A DNA stretch of 62,854 nucleotides from Pseudogemmobacter humi (GCF_900609055.1 NZ_UXAW01000083.1:1-62854); one strand, 5' to 3'. Positions 1-10,033 are shown, counted from the first letter of the stretch. Notes: a model not told the origin generated them from the letters alone. A program made the numbers and translations.

Positions 1-1
1 C

Positions 2-1771
2 TGCCCCCCCTGCCCCCCCCTGCGCCTGGCCCGGCTGGCCGCAAGGCCAGTCGGAGATCAGGAGCAGGGGCGCATCCGCGGGCAGGCGTTGCGCAATGTC
101 CCCGGAACTCAGCACGATGACCGGCTGCGCCATCGACAGGATCTTCGCCAGCCGCTCGGGCGGGTGCTCGGGGTCGAGCGGCAGGTAAGCCGCCCCGGCC
201 CGCATCGTGGCCAGCAGGCCCAGCGACAGTTCGAACGAGCGGTCCAGCGCCACCGCGACGATCTTCTCCGGCCCGGCGCCGCGCCGCACGAGTTCGGCGG
301 CCAGCGCGGCGGTGCGGCGCTCAACATCAGCGTAGGTCAGCGTCTGGTCGCCGTAAGTCAGCGCGGGCGCCCCGGGGGTGGCGGAGATCTGCGCCTGGAT
401 CAGATCGACCAGCGTGGTCTGCGGTACCGGATGGCTGGCCCGCGCCGCGAAGGCCTGCTGCGCCCGGGTCTCGTCGGGGCTGGCGGTCGGCACCTCGGCC
501 AGCCGCTCCGCGGTCAGTGCCGAAGCGAGGAAAGCCAGCAGCCGGGCGGAATGCGCGGCGGTGTCTTCCGCGGAATACAGCCCCGGATTGGCGTCGGTCT
601 CGAACAGGATCCCGGCTTGGGGATCGCCGCGGAAGGTGAAGGTCAGATCCTCGACCGCGCCCGCGCCGAGGATATGCAGCCGCACGTCGAGGCCCGGGAA
701 CACCGGCGGCCGGTCGAAGGGCTGGACGTTGACCAAGGGCCCGTGCAGCCGCCGCGCGCCGCCGATCAGGCCGAGGTCGCGGCGCAACTGCTCGGAACGG
801 TAAAGCCCGTGTTTGCGCGCCTCGCGCATCGCGCTTGCAGCCTGCGCGAGCCAGGCCGCAAGCGGCGCGTCCTCGTCGGGGCGTAGCCGCAGCGGAAGCA
901 CGTTCATCGCCATGCACGGCAGCCGCGCGATCTTGCGGCCCATCCGCGCCATGAAGGGCATGCCGATCACCGCCTCGCCGCCTGACCAGCGCGCGAGATA
1001 GGCGCCGGTCAGCGCGGTCAGCACATCGGGCCAGCCGAGTTTCTGCGCCGCCGAGACCGCCTCCAGCCGTGCCGCCAGATCGGGGGCCAGCCAGGCGCTT
1101 TCGCGGCGGAAGTCATGCGCGCTGACCGCGCGCTCGCCCTGGAGCGTGCCGGGGCTGGTGATCTCGGGCAGCCCCTCCATCGCGGCGCGCCACCAGGCGG
1201 CGTCCGAGGCACGCCGTTCCGAGGCGCGATAAGCGGCATCCTCGTCATCGGCGCGCGAGAGCGGCGGGAAGGGCAGCGGCGCCGCGCCCGCCCCAGTCAG
1301 ATGGCCGTAATGCTCGCCGATCCGGTTGGTCACCAGCACCATGCCGTAGCCGTCGATGGCGAGATGATGGATGCGTTCATAGAGGAACACCCGCCCGCCG
1401 GGCAGCAGGAACAGGGTGAAAGCGGCGGCGGGTTCCTGCGCCAGATCCGGGGCGCGGGCGCTGTCGGCCCGCATCAGGCGCAGCGCCTCGGCCCCGGCCT
1501 CCGGGTGGGCGGTCAGATCGACCTCGCCCGCCACCACCGTGCCCGGCGCCAGCCATTGTTCCGGCCCGGTGTCCCCGGCGCGGAACCGCAGATGCAGCGC
1601 CTCGGATTCCAGGATGGTGCGCGCCAGCGCCTCGCGCAGGGCGGACAGGTCCACCGGTCCGGAAAGCTCCAGATACTGCCCGGTGTTCAGGATCGGGCTG
1701 GCCGGGTCCAGCGCCTGGAAATACCAGAGCCCCTCCTGCGCTTCGGTCAGCGGGCGCGGCTGCGCGGCCAT
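2..1771 (-). CDS. EntF-like non-ribosomal peptide synthetase, N-terminal part (condensation + start of adenylation domain), truncated by window edge
   Basis: The minus-strand frame opens at an ATG (1769-1771) and runs off the left edge without a stop, giving 590 residues. Residues about 5-430 form a condensation domain; the active-site HHxxxDG motif reads HHLAIDG at about 135-141. From about residue 450 the start of an adenylation domain is seen (LTYGDQTLTYADVERR, then AAYLPLDPEHPPERLA). A C-A order with no N-terminal carrier matches EntF, which condenses an aryl-loaded carrier protein with an amino acid. The start lies one base after the stop of the carrier-protein gene, so the two are cotranslated. 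The substrate-specifying A-domain pocket and any T/TE domains lie outside the window, so the product cannot be named. Confidence 0.88.
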   Translation of the reverse strand, partial: MAAQPRPLTEAQEGLWYFQALDPASPILNTGQYLELSGPVDLSALREALARTILESEALHLRFRAGDTGPEQWLAPGTVVAGEVDLTAHPEAGAEALRLMRADSARAPDLAQEPAAAFTLFLLPGGRVFLYERIHHLAIDGYGMVLVTNRIGEHYGHLTGAGAAPLPFPPLSRADDEDAAYRASERRASDAAWWRAAMEGLPEITSPGTLQGERAVSAHDFRRESAWLAPDLAARLEAVSAAQKLGWPDVLTALTGAYLARWSGGEAVIGMPFMARMGRKIARLPCMAMNVLPLRLRPDEDAPLAAWLAQAASAMREARKHGLYRSEQLRRDLGLIGGARRLHGPLVNVQPFDRPPVFPGLDVRLHILGAGAVEDLTFTFRGDPQAGILFETDANPGLYSAEDTAAHSARLLAFLASALTAERLAEVPTASPDETRAQQAFAARASHPVPQTTLVDLIQAQISATPGAPALTYGDQTLTYADVERRTAALAAELVRRGAGPEKIVAVALDRSFELSLGLLATMRAGAAYLPLDPEHPPERLAKILSMAQPVIVLSSGDIAQRLPADAPLLLISDWPCGQPGQAQGGAGGA

Positions 1772-1772
1772 C

Positions 1773-2009
1773 TCAGCCCGCCGCTCCGCTGCGCGAGACC
1801 GCCGCCCACCATTCGCCGAGCGTCGCACTCTCGGCGAAGACCGCGAAATCGAGCTTCACGCCGTCCTGCTCCCAGGCCGTCACCAGTTGCATCAGGCGCA
1901 GCGAATCCAGCCCGAGGTCGGGCAGATGGTCACCGTCGCCCACTTCGGCGGGGTCGAGGTCGATCAGCCGCGCGATATCCGCGCGCATCTTTTCCAGCGT
2001 GAGGGTCAT
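1773..2009 (-). CDS. Free-standing aryl carrier protein (ArCP) for siderophore synthesis
   Basis: A 78-residue acidic protein with the phosphopantetheine attachment motif LGLDSLRLM (Ser36). The C-terminal pattern (VTAWEQDGVKLDFAVFAESATLGEWWAAVSR) resembles the ArCP domain of EntB/DhbB, where it follows an isochorismatase; here it stands alone. It would accept 2,3-dihydroxybenzoate from the neighbouring ligase and present it to the condensation domain of the next gene. Its ATG overlaps the ligase stop codon (ATGA), and its own stop is one base from the NRPS start. No isochorismatase, isochorismate synthase or DHB dehydrogenase is seen in the window; they may lie to the left. Confidence 0.88.
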   Translation of the reverse strand: MTLTLEKMRADIARLIDLDPAEVGDGDHLPDLGLDSLRLMQLVTAWEQDGVKLDFAVFAESATLGEWWAAVSRSGAAG

Positions 2010-3637
2010 TTGGCGGCTTCTTCCTCAAGATAGCGGGCACGGAGTTCCGCGCGCAAAGTGTTGCGGCTGACCTTTCCAACGGCGGTGGTGGCGAATTCCG
2101 TCACGAAGACAACCTGGTCGGGCACCTTGAATTCGGCAAGCCCGCGGCCGCGCATGAAAGCCTTGATTTCCACGGGCTTCGGCTTCTCGCCTTTCGGGAC
2201 GATGAAGGCGCAGGACCGCTCGCCGAGGAAGGCGTCGGGGATCGAGACCACGGCGGCGTCGAACACCGCCGGATGCGCCAGCAGATGATCCTCGATCTCT
2301 TCGGCCGAGATCTTCTCGCCGGCGCGGTTGATATGGTCGCCCGCCCGGCCCTGGACCGAGAGATAACCGCCCGGCAGCCGCTTCACGATGTCGCCGGTGC
2401 GGTAGAACCCGTCCGGGGTGAAACTGCGGGCGTTTGCCGCAGGCTCGTTGTGATAGGCGCGGATCGTATAGGGGCCGCGCGTCAGCAGATGCCCGGGCGT
2501 GCCGTCGGGCACCGGCTGGCCCGAGTCGTCGAGGATCAGAACCTCGTCATCCCCGCTGATCGGGCGGCCCTGCGTGTTGACGATGATGTCCTCGGGGTCG
2601 TCGGGGCGGGTGTAGTTCACCAGCCCCTCGGCCATGCCGAACACCTGTTGCAGCGTGCAGCCGAGCGCGGGCTTCACCCGGGCCGCCGCCTCGGGGGTGA
2701 ATTTCGCGCCGCCGACCTGGAGGATCTTCAGGCTGGAAAGATCATGCGGCGTGTTCGCCGCCGCCTGCATCCACAGAAGCGCCAAAGGCGGGACGAGGCC
2801 GGTGATCGTCACCCGCTCGCGTTCGATCAGCGCGAAGGCGGTGGCGGGGGTGGGGTTCGGGCTCATCACCACCCGGCCCCCGGCGGCGAGCGTGCCGAAG
2901 ACGCCGGGCGAGGACATCGGGAAGTTATGCGCCGCAGGCAGGGCGCAGAGATAGACGCTGCCCTCGTCCAGCCCGCAGATCGCAGCGCTTTCGCGGAAGC
3001 TGTAGATGTAATCGTCATGGGTGCGGGGGATCAGTTTCGACAGCCCCGTGGTGCCGCCCGAGATCTGCATGAAGGCGACCGAAGAGGCATCCACCCGGGG
3101 CAGGGGGCCGCTGCCTTGCAGGCTGTCGAACGGGATCAGCCCCTCCGCCTGGCCGATCACCACCAGATGGCGCAGTTCGGGCACTTCGTCCCGGACCATC
3201 CGCGCCAGCGGGCGGTAGTCGAACCCGTCGAGCCGATCCGCCACGACCAGCGCCTTCGCGCCCGAGCGGCGGGCGAAATGCGCAAGCTCGGTCTGGCGAT
3301 GCGCGGGCAGGGCATAGACCGGGATCAGCCCGGCCAGAAACAGCCCGAACACCGCCGGGAAGAAACCGGCGATATTGGGGATCTGCACGATCACCCGGTC
3401 GCCGGGCGCAAGACCGAGGCCGAGGAAACCATGCGCCGCCCGTTCGGCCTGCGCGAGCAGATCGCCGTAGCTCAGCCGGGTCTCGCCCCCCACCACCGCG
3501 ATGCGGTCGGGGTGCGCCTCTGCCAGCCGGCGCAGCATGTCGCCGAAGCTCTCGCCCGCCCAATAGCCCTTTTCGCGGTAGCGGCGGGCGAAGTCCTCGG
3601 GCCAGGTCTGGCGGGGGGGCTGGCTCTCATCGGCCAT
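2006..3637 (-). CDS. 2,3-dihydroxybenzoate-AMP ligase (EntE/DhbE family)
   Basis: A 543-residue ANL-superfamily enzyme that would activate an aryl acid with ATP and load it on the ArCP. The AMP-binding loop SGGTTGLSK is at about 193-201. The aryl-acid pocket motif HNFPMSSPG (237-245) has the Asn that in DhbE contacts the 2-hydroxyl of DHB, so an aryl substrate is strongly supported; DHB over salicylate is likely but not proven. The C-terminal lysine motif TTAVGKVSRN is present. First gene of the leftward operon; a promoter is visible upstream (3730-3758). Length is normal for EntE (about 540). Confidence 0.92.
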   Translation of the reverse strand: MADESQPPRQTWPEDFARRYREKGYWAGESFGDMLRRLAEAHPDRIAVVGGETRLSYGDLLAQAERAAHGFLGLGLAPGDRVIVQIPNIAGFFPAVFGLFLAGLIPVYALPAHRQTELAHFARRSGAKALVVADRLDGFDYRPLARMVRDEVPELRHLVVIGQAEGLIPFDSLQGSGPLPRVDASSVAFMQISGGTTGLSKLIPRTHDDYIYSFRESAAICGLDEGSVYLCALPAAHNFPMSSPGVFGTLAAGGRVVMSPNPTPATAFALIERERVTITGLVPPLALLWMQAAANTPHDLSSLKILQVGGAKFTPEAAARVKPALGCTLQQVFGMAEGLVNYTRPDDPEDIIVNTQGRPISGDDEVLILDDSGQPVPDGTPGHLLTRGPYTIRAYHNEPAANARSFTPDGFYRTGDIVKRLPGGYLSVQGRAGDHINRAGEKISAEEIEDHLLAHPAVFDAAVVSIPDAFLGERSCAFIVPKGEKPKPVEIKAFMRGRGLAEFKVPDQVVFVTEFATTAVGKVSRNTLRAELRARYLEEEAAK

Positions 3638-3729
3638 GGAGGCACCTTTCTCACGACTCCCGCGACGGCTTTCGCGGCTTTCGGCGTATCGGTTCCGGGG
3701 CAGGAACCCGGTCCGGCCTTCTGACGGCG

Positions 3730-3758
3730 GGGATAGTGCCGCCAGGAAAAATAGTCAA
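3730..3758 (-). promoter_or_regulatory. Probable sigma70-type promoter of the siderophore operon
   Basis: On the minus strand a -35 box TTGACT (3758-3753), a 17-base spacer and a -10-like box TATCCC (3735-3730) are seen. Transcription would start near 3723, leaving a leader of about 85 bases before the ligase ATG. Iron control is expected for such an operon, but I cannot name an operator with confidence. Confidence 0.45.
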
Positions 3759-3843
3759 CTTTGCGTCAGCCGGTTGGCGCGGCCCGTATATTCGACTAGG
3801 CGAAGATATGACGCGCGCCCAGCACACTTATCGAGGTGATTTC

Positions 3844-4416
3844 ATGACCCGGACAAGCCTGCCCCTGAAAGACACGCCGCGCGCCTATGGGCGTGTGACC
3901 CGCATTCTGCACTGGTCGATCGCGGCGCTGATCCTGTGGCAGTTCACGACGATGATCCTGAAGAACGGGCTCGGCTGGTCGCCGCGCGACAGCGCGGTCG
4001 TCGGCTCGCATGGCATGGTGGGGACGGCGGTCTTCGGGCTGATCGTCCTGCGGGTGCTCTGGGCGCTGATCAACCGCGGCAACCGGCCGGATCACGGCGC
4101 GGGGCTGATCGGGATCGCGGCCAAGGCGGGGCATGGGCTGCTGTATCTGGTGATGCTGATCGTGCCGCTGGCGGCGCTGTCGCGCGCTTTCGGCAGCGAA
4201 AGGCCCTTCGGTCCGTTCGGCTTCGAGCTGTTCCCGGCGCGCGAGGAGCCGATCGCCTGGATGGTCGCTTTCGGCGATGCGGTTCACGGCGAGCTCGGCT
4301 GGGTGCTGGGGCTGCTGATCCTCGGCCATATCGCGATGGTCGCGGTGCATGAGGGCATGTGGCGCGACGGCACGCTGGCGAAGATGGCCGGGCGTCGCGC
4401 GCTGGCGAAGGGCTGA
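3844..4416 (+). CDS. Cytochrome b561 family membrane protein
   Basis: A 190-residue protein with four hydrophobic segments. Histidines that can ligate haem are H23 (RILHW), H56 (VVGSHGMVG), H97 (KAGHGLL), H148 and H162 (ILGHIAMV), the usual b561/YodB pattern. Such proteins pass electrons between the quinone pool and periplasmic acceptors. The start at 3844 has GAGGTG 6-11 bases upstream; an earlier in-frame ATG (3808) has no such site. It is transcribed divergently from the siderophore operon, 206 bases apart; a shared iron link is possible but only inferred. Confidence 0.85.
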   Translation: MTRTSLPLKDTPRAYGRVTRILHWSIAALILWQFTTMILKNGLGWSPRDSAVVGSHGMVGTAVFGLIVLRVLWALINRGNRPDHGAGLIGIAAKAGHGLLYLVMLIVPLAALSRAFGSERPFGPFGFELFPAREEPIAWMVAFGDAVHGELGWVLGLLILGHIAMVAVHEGMWRDGTLAKMAGRRALAKG

Positions 4417-4458
4417 GCCTCTTGCAGGCCGCGCAAGGCCAGGGCAGGGTCCGGGGCC

Positions 4459-5499
4459 ATGCGCATCGTTTCCGTCACTTCGGTCAGGGATGAGGGGCCG
4501 TTCCTCCTGGAATGGATCGCCTGGCACCGGCTGATCGGGGTGACGGATTTCCTGATCTTCTCGAACGACTGCCGCGACGGCACCGGCGCGCTGCTCGACG
4601 CTCTGGCCGGGGCGGGGGTGGTGAGCCACCGGCCCCAGCTCCCGGCGGGCGGCAAGAGCATCCAGTGGCAGGCGCTGAAATCGGCCTGGGCCGATCCTCT
4701 GCGCAAGGCCGCCGACTGGATGCTGATCTCGGATGTCGATGAATTTCCCGTGGTTCATTGCGGGGCAGGGCGGCTGGCCGACCTCATCTCAGCCCTTCCC
4801 GAAGGGACCGATGCCGTCACGCTGGCCTGGCGGCTGTTCGGCGCCGGGGGCAGGGTGGAGTTCACCGGCCAGCCGGTGACGCAGGGCTTCACCCGCTCGG
4901 CGCCCGGTGACATGCTGCATCCGGTCTCGGCCACCATGTTCAAGAGCCTGTTCCGCCCGGCTGCCTTCCAGCGGCCCGGCGTCCACCGGCCCGGGCGCCG
5001 CCCGGGCGCCCCCGCCGCCCTCTGGGTCGATGGCAGCGGCCGCGCGCTGCCCGGCCATATCGCCGGAGACGACAAGCGCCTGTCGCTGATTCCCCTGCGC
5101 GATCACCGCAGGCTCGCCGAGATGCACCATTACTCGCTGCGTTCGGTTGAGAGCTATATCGTCAAGGCGGAACGCGGCCTGCCCAACCGCAGCACGAAGA
5201 AGATCGACCTGCATTACTGGGTCGAGCGCAATTTCAACAACCAGCCGAACGAGGCCGCCTTGCGTCATGCCGATGCGCTGGCCCGCGGGATGGCTGAACT
5301 GATGGCGCTGCCCGGCGTCGCCGCGCTGCACGATGCCGCCTGCGCCTGGCATCGCGAGAGTTTCGCGCGTCTGATCCGCGAGCCCGTATATTACCGGCTC
5401 TGGACCGGGTGCCTGCATGCGGGGGGCAGCGCGGCTTTGTCCGATCCGCTGGCGCTGAAAGTGCTGCGCGGTTTCCAGGCGCTGGAAAGCGGCGGCTGA
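4459..5499 (+). CDS. Glycosyltransferase family 2-like protein
   Basis: A 346-residue soluble protein. The N-terminus (VTSVRDEGPFLLEWIAWHRLIG) and the metal/nucleotide-sugar motif DVDEF (92-96) are typical of the GT2_4 group found in Rhodobacteraceae, usually linked to exopolysaccharide or surface glycan genes. No membrane segment or signal peptide is visible. It lies 42 bases after the cytochrome gene on the same strand and 158 bases before ftsW, with no other glycan gene nearby, so the acceptor is unknown. Confidence 0.8.
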   Translation: MRIVSVTSVRDEGPFLLEWIAWHRLIGVTDFLIFSNDCRDGTGALLDALAGAGVVSHRPQLPAGGKSIQWQALKSAWADPLRKAADWMLISDVDEFPVVHCGAGRLADLISALPEGTDAVTLAWRLFGAGGRVEFTGQPVTQGFTRSAPGDMLHPVSATMFKSLFRPAAFQRPGVHRPGRRPGAPAALWVDGSGRALPGHIAGDDKRLSLIPLRDHRRLAEMHHYSLRSVESYIVKAERGLPNRSTKKIDLHYWVERNFNNQPNEAALRHADALARGMAELMALPGVAALHDAACAWHRESFARLIREPVYYRLWTGCLHAGGSAALSDPLALKVLRGFQALESGG

Positions 5500-5657
5500 G
5501 CACAACAGCGCGGGGCGGGACGCCGCTCAGGCACAAACTCCGGTTCCCCGCCGCCCGGTTTCTGCTGGCCAAGCCGCCGTTTTGGCTTTAGAGTTTTCCG
5601 TCACGGACCCGGGGGACACATCCGGGCCAGAGGCGGAAAATTCGAGGCGGTATCCCC

Positions 5658-6821
5658 ATGACTGAAATGGTCTATGGTTCATCACCCGTTGCCGTGCGCG
5701 AGCCTGTGCTGCCGCGCTGGTGGCGCACGGTCGATCGCTGGACGATGACTTCGGTTTTCGTGCTGTTCGGGATCGGGCTGCTTCTGGGCCTTGCGGCTTC
5801 GGTGCCGCTTGCCAGCCGGAACGAGCTGAACCAGTTCTTCTATGTCCAGCGCCAGGCGGTGTTCGGCATGATGGCGCTGGTGGTGATGCTGGGGATCTCG
5901 ATGGCGCCGCCGGGGCTGGTACGCAGGCTGGGGATCCTTGGTTTTCTGGGCGCGCTGATCCTTGTGATCGCGCTGCCGTTCGTGGGCGAGGATCACGGCA
6001 AGGGCGCGGTGCGCTGGCTGTCGGTCGGCGGCTTCTCGCTGCAACCGTCCGAGTTCCTCAAACCCGGTTTCGTCATCGTCACCGCCTGGCTGATGGCCGC
6101 CGCGCAGCAGGTGGGCGGCCCGCCGGGGCGGCTGATTTCCTTCGTGCTGCTGATCCTCGTGGTCGGATTCCTCGCCATGCAGCCCGATTTCGGCCAGTCG
6201 GCGCTGATCGTGTTCTCCTGGGGCGTGATCTATTTCGTCGCCGGGGCGCCGATGCTCCTGATCTGCGTCGTTGCCGGGATCGTCGCCTTCGGAGGCTTCA
6301 TCGCCTATGGCGCGTCCGAGCATTTCGCCCGCCGCATCGACGGGTTCCTCTCGCCCGATGTCGATCCGCGCACCCAGCTTGGCTATGCGGCGAACGCGAT
6401 CCAGGAGGGCGGTTTCTTCGGCGTGGGCGTGGGCGAGGGCCAGGTGAAATGGTCGCTGCCCGATGCGCATACCGATTTCATCATCGCGGTCGCGGCCGAG
6501 GAATACGGGCTCGTCCTTGTCCTTGTGATCCTTGCCTTGTTCGGCATCGTGGTGGTGCGCTCGCTCCTGCGGCTGACGGCCGAGCGCGACCCCTTCACCC
6601 GGCTGGCCGGATCGGGGCTCGCCTGCATCTTCGGCGTCCAGGCCATGATCAACATGGGCGTGGCGGTCCGGCTGCTGCCCGCCAAGGGGATGACGCTTCC
6701 CTTCGTCTCTTACGGCGGCTCGTCGATCATCGCCGCCGGGATCACGGTGGGGATGCTTCTCGCGCTGACCCGCACCCGCCCGCGCGACCGCATGGCCGAG
6801 CTTTTCGGGCGGAGGCGCTAG
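5658..6821 (+). CDS. ftsW: Peptidoglycan glycosyltransferase FtsW (SEDS family)
   Basis: A 387-residue polytopic protein that polymerises lipid II at the division septum with a class B PBP. SEDS signatures are seen: a conserved [25 protein letters not shown] stretch, and the C-terminal [19 protein letters not shown] motif. First gene of the division cluster here; murG follows one base after its stop. The usual upstream members (mraZ, mraW, ftsI, murE, murF, mraY, murD) are not next to it in this window; the 158-base gap to the glycosyltransferase probably holds its promoter. Confidence 0.95.
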   Translation: MTEMVYGSSPVAVREPVLPRWWRTVDRWTMTSVFVLFGIGLLLGLAASVPLASRNELNQFFYVQRQAVFGMMALVVMLGISMAPPGLVRRLGILGFLGALILVIALPFVGEDHGKGAVRWLSVGGFSLQPSEFLKPGFVIVTAWLMAAAQQVGGPPGRLISFVLLILVVGFLAMQPDFGQSALIVFSWGVIYFVAGAPMLLICVVAGIVAFGGFIAYGASEHFARRIDGFLSPDVDPRTQLGYAANAIQEGGFFGVGVGEGQVKWSLPDAHTDFIIAVAAEEYGLVLVLVILALFGIVVVRSLLRLTAERDPFTRLAGSGLACIFGVQAMINMGVAVRLLPAKGMTLPFVSYGGSSIIAAGITVGMLLALTRTRPRDRMAELFGRRR

Positions 6822-6822
6822 A

Positions 6823-7917
6823 ATGGCGGCGCGGCTTTTGCTGATCGCGGCGGGCGGCACCGGCGGGCATATGTTCCCCGCGCAGGCGCTGGCCGAGGCG
6901 ATGCTGGCGAAGGGCTGGCGGGTGAAGCTGTCGACCGACGAGCGCGGCGCGCGCTATGCGGGCGGCTTCCCGGCGGCGGTGACGGTCGAGAAGGTGTCTT
7001 CCGCCACTTTCGCGCGCGGCGGCGTGACGGGCAGGCTGATGGCGCCGTTCCGCATCGCGGCGGGCGTGGTTTCGGCCGCTGCGAAGATGATGTCCGAGAA
7101 ACCCGCCGTGGTGGTGGGCTTCGGCGGCTATCCGACCATCCCGGCGCTGACGGCGGCCTGGATCCTGCGCCGCCCGCGGATGATCCATGAACAGAATGGG
7201 GTGCTGGGCCGGGTCAACCGGCTTTTCGCCCCGCGGGTGGACCGTGTGGCCTGCGGCACCTGGCCTGCCGATCTGCCCCGCGGGGTGGAGGGCGTGCCCA
7301 CCGGCAACCCGGTGCGCGCCGCGGTGCTGGAGCGCGCGGCCGCCCCCTATATCCCGCCCGGCGACTATCCGATGAGCCTTGTGGTGATCGGCGGCAGCCA
7401 GGGCGCGCGGATCCTTTCCGATGTGGTTCCCGCCGCGGTGGCCGCGCTGCCCGAAGCCTTGCGCGGCAATCTGCGCGTGGCGCATCAGGCCCGCGCCGAG
7501 GATGCGGAACGCGCCGCGAGCGCCTATGCCGCCGCCGGCATCTCCGCCGAGATCGAGCCCTTCTTCGCCGACATTCCCCGCCGCCTCTCCGAGGCGCAAC
7601 TGGTGATTTCGCGCTCGGGCGCCTCTTCGGTCGCGGATATATCCGTCATCGGCCGGCCCTCGGTTCTGATCCCCTACGCCGCCGCGACCGGAGACCACCA
7701 GAGCGCGAATGCCCGGGGCCTGACCGAGGCCGGGGCGGCGGTGCTGATCCCCGAGAAGTTGCTTGACGCGGCCTCCCTCAGCGCGCAGATGGCGGCGGTT
7801 CTGGGCAACCCCGCTGCGGCGCAGCGAATGGCTGCCAATGCGCTGGCCCAAAGCAGGCCCGATGCGACCGAAAGGCTGGTCGCGCTCGTCGGGGACCTGG
7901 CAGGAGAAAAACAATGA
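6823..7917 (+). CDS. murG: UDP-N-acetylglucosamine--undecaprenyl-pyrophosphoryl-muramoyl-pentapeptide GlcNAc transferase MurG
   Basis: 364 residues, the usual length. It adds GlcNAc to lipid I on the inner face of the membrane to make lipid II. The N-terminal glycine loop [10 protein letters not shown] (11-20), the [12 protein letters not shown] stretch, the second glycine loop [11 protein letters not shown] and the donor-site region [28 protein letters not shown] are all present. The stop overlaps the murC start (ATGA, 7914-7917). Confidence 0.96.
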   Translation: MAARLLLIAAGGTGGHMFPAQALAEAMLAKGWRVKLSTDERGARYAGGFPAAVTVEKVSSATFARGGVTGRLMAPFRIAAGVVSAAAKMMSEKPAVVVGFGGYPTIPALTAAWILRRPRMIHEQNGVLGRVNRLFAPRVDRVACGTWPADLPRGVEGVPTGNPVRAAVLERAAAPYIPPGDYPMSLVVIGGSQGARILSDVVPAAVAALPEALRGNLRVAHQARAEDAERAASAYAAAGISAEIEPFFADIPRRLSEAQLVISRSGASSVADISVIGRPSVLIPYAAATGDHQSANARGLTEAGAAVLIPEKLLDAASLSAQMAAVLGNPAAAQRMAANALAQSRPDATERLVALVGDLAGEKQ

Positions 7918-9341
7918 ACGCCGCCACCAAACTGCCGCTCGAACTCGGGCCGATCCATTTCGTCGGTATCGGCGGTATCGGCATGTCGGGGATCGCCGAG
8001 GTGCTGCTGACGTTGGGCTACCGGGTCCAGGGCTCGGACAGCAAGGCGTCGAAAATCACCGCGCGGCTGGTCTCGCTGGGCGCCGAGTTCTTCGAGGGGC
8101 AGCGGGCGGAAAACATCGGCGACGGCGTGTCGGTGGTGGTGATTTCCTCGGCGATCAAACGCGGCAACCCCGAGCTGGAAGAGGCGCGGCGCAGGAAGCT
8201 GCCGGTGGTGCGCCGGGCCGAAATGCTGGCCGAACTGATGCGCCTTCGCTCGAACATCGCGGTCGCGGGGACGCATGGCAAGACCACCACGACGACCATG
8301 GTGGCGACGCTTCTGGACAAGGGCGGTTTCGATCCGACCGTGATCAACGGCGGCGTGATCCATGCTTACGGCTCGAACGCGCGGGCAGGGGCGGGCGAGT
8401 GGATGGTGGTCGAGGCCGACGAGAGCGACGGCAGCTTCAACCGTCTGCCCGCGACCATCGCCATCGTGACCAATATCGACCCCGAGCATATGGAGCACTG
8501 GGGCACCATCGACGCCCTGCGCCGCGGTTTCCTCGATTTCGTCTCGAATATCCCGTTCTACGGCGTGGCGGTCTGCTGCACCGATCACCCCGAGGTGCAG
8601 TCGCTGGTCGGCAAGGTGACCGACCGCCGGGTGATCTCTTTCGGCTTCAACGCCCAGGCCGATGTGCGGGCGGTGAATGTCCGTTTCGAGAACGGCAAAT
8701 CCTGCTTCGACATCCTGTTGCAAAACGAGGAAGAGGGCTCCGCCATCGAGGGCTGCGAGCTGCCGATGCCCGGGGATCACAACGTCTCGAACGCGCTGTC
8801 GGCGGTGGCGGTGGCGCGGCATCTGGGGATGAAGAAGGAAGAGATCCGCGCCGCGCTGGCCGGATTCGCCGGCGTCAACCGCCGCTTCACCCGGGTGGGC
8901 GAGGTGAACGGCGTCGCCATCATCGACGATTACGGCCACCATCCGGTCGAGATTTCCGCGGTGCTGAAAGCCGCCCGCCAGGCCGTCTCGGCCACGCCGG
9001 GCGCGCGGGTGATCGCGGTGCATCAGCCGCACCGTTACTCGCGGCTGGCGAACCTGTTCGAGGATTTCTGCACCTGTTTCAACGAGGCCGATGTGGTCGC
9101 CATCGCCGAGGTCTATGCCGCGGGCGAGGATCCGCTGGCGGGTGCCAGCCGCGACGATCTGGTCGCCGGGCTGATCGCCCACGGCCACCGCCACGCCCGC
9201 GCGGTGATCGACGAGGAGGACCTCGCGCGGCTGTTCCGCGAACAGGCGCGGCCGGGCGACATCTTCGTCTGCCTCGGCGCCGGGACGATCTCGGCCTGGG
9301 CCAATGGCCTGCCCGCGAAGCTGATCGGCAAGGCCGCCTGA
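7914..9341 (+). CDS. murC: UDP-N-acetylmuramate--L-alanine ligase MurC
   Basis: 475 residues, normal for MurC. N-terminal Rossmann part [17 protein letters not shown] loop GTHGKTTTT (118-126), central motif [11 protein letters not shown], and the C-terminal YGHHPVEI stretch match the family. It adds L-Ala to UDP-MurNAc in the cytoplasm. Coupled to murG by a 4-base overlap and followed 4 bases later by a small membrane-protein gene. Confidence 0.97.
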   Translation: MNAATKLPLELGPIHFVGIGGIGMSGIAEVLLTLGYRVQGSDSKASKITARLVSLGAEFFEGQRAENIGDGVSVVVISSAIKRGNPELEEARRRKLPVVRRAEMLAELMRLRSNIAVAGTHGKTTTTTMVATLLDKGGFDPTVINGGVIHAYGSNARAGAGEWMVVEADESDGSFNRLPATIAIVTNIDPEHMEHWGTIDALRRGFLDFVSNIPFYGVAVCCTDHPEVQSLVGKVTDRRVISFGFNAQADVRAVNVRFENGKSCFDILLQNEEEGSAIEGCELPMPGDHNVSNALSAVAVARHLGMKKEEIRAALAGFAGVNRRFTRVGEVNGVAIIDDYGHHPVEISAVLKAARQAVSATPGARVIAVHQPHRYSRLANLFEDFCTCFNEADVVAIAEVYAAGEDPLAGASRDDLVAGLIAHGHRHARAVIDEEDLARLFREQARPGDIFVCLGAGTISAWANGLPAKLIGKAA

Positions 9342-9345
9342 GCGG

Positions 9346-9681
9346 ATGGAACTCGCAGGAATTTATCTGGCGGCGGTCGTCAGCGCGGCGCTGGCAGGCG
9401 GGCTGGCCTTTGTGCTCTGGCGGCGGGGCCTGCGATGGCTGGTCGTAGCGGCCTGGGTGGCGGTGGTGGGGCTGGCGGCGCTGTTCTGGCATCTCGCCTC
9501 GGTCGCCACCGGGGCGTTTCTCGCTGGCCTCGGCGAGACGATCATTGCGCTCTGGCTGGCGCTGGCTTTCGTGCCCGGGATCGCGCTTGGCGCGGCACTG
9601 GCGCTTTCGCGGCCCCTGGGGCTGGGCCTGAGCGTCGCTTATGCCCTTGGGCTGGCGGCTTATTTCGTGACGATGGCCTGA
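9346..9681 (+). CDS. Small membrane protein of unknown function within the cell-wall cluster
   Basis: 111 residues, almost wholly hydrophobic, with three to four predicted transmembrane segments (about 5-25, 30-52, 58-80, 86-108) and a short basic turn RRGLR. I do not recognise the family. It lies 4 bases after murC in the same operon, so its transcription is tied to peptidoglycan synthesis. Confidence 0.72.
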   Translation: MELAGIYLAAVVSAALAGGLAFVLWRRGLRWLVVAAWVAVVGLAALFWHLASVATGAFLAGLGETIIALWLALAFVPGIALGAALALSRPLGLGLSVAYALGLAAYFVTMA

Positions 9682-9740
9682 GAGGGGGGACGGACGAATG
9701 ACTGCAAACCCCGGCCCCCGCAGCGACGGAGAGGCGTGAG

Positions 9741-9974
9741 ATGTCGCTGCCGCTGATCCTTGGCTTTCTCTGGCTCGTCACCGCCAATCTGGCCGCCATG
9801 CTGCCCTCGCGCAGCCATCAGGAGCGGGCGGTGCCGGTGCTGATCGCGCTTGGCATTCCGCTTCTGGGCTGGCTGACCTGGGCCTCGGGGCCGCTCTGGG
9901 GGCTGATGTTCCTGTTGGGCGGCGCCTCGGCTTTGCGCTGGCCGCTGGTCTGGCTGTGGCATCGCCCGCGCTGA
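9741..9974 (+). CDS. DUF2484 family small membrane protein
   Basis: 77 residues with two hydrophobic segments around a central [16 protein letters not shown] loop and the C-terminal [11 protein letters not shown]. This pattern matches DUF2484, a family known from Rhodobacterales between murC and murB. The start at 9741 has GGAGAGG upstream. Function unknown; its fixed place in the operon suggests a lineage-specific envelope role. Confidence 0.78.
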   Translation: MSLPLILGFLWLVTANLAAMLPSRSHQERAVPVLIALGIPLLGWLTWASGPLWGLMFLLGGASALRWPLVWLWHRPR

Positions 9975-10033
9975 CCGGCGCGCCCCCTGCGGGGGATTGC
10001 GGCCCGGGCGCTTTCCCGGCTAACCCTGTCGCC

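Noticed and set aside
1-40. Runs of C at the left edge as a repeat or assembly artefact
   Set aside because: They read as Gly codons in frame with the NRPS, though sequencing error in such a run cannot be excluded.
3788-3809. ATATTCG ... CGAAGATAT inverted repeat before the cytochrome b561 gene
   Set aside because: One arm has an extra base, so the symmetry is imperfect; not strong enough to call an operator.
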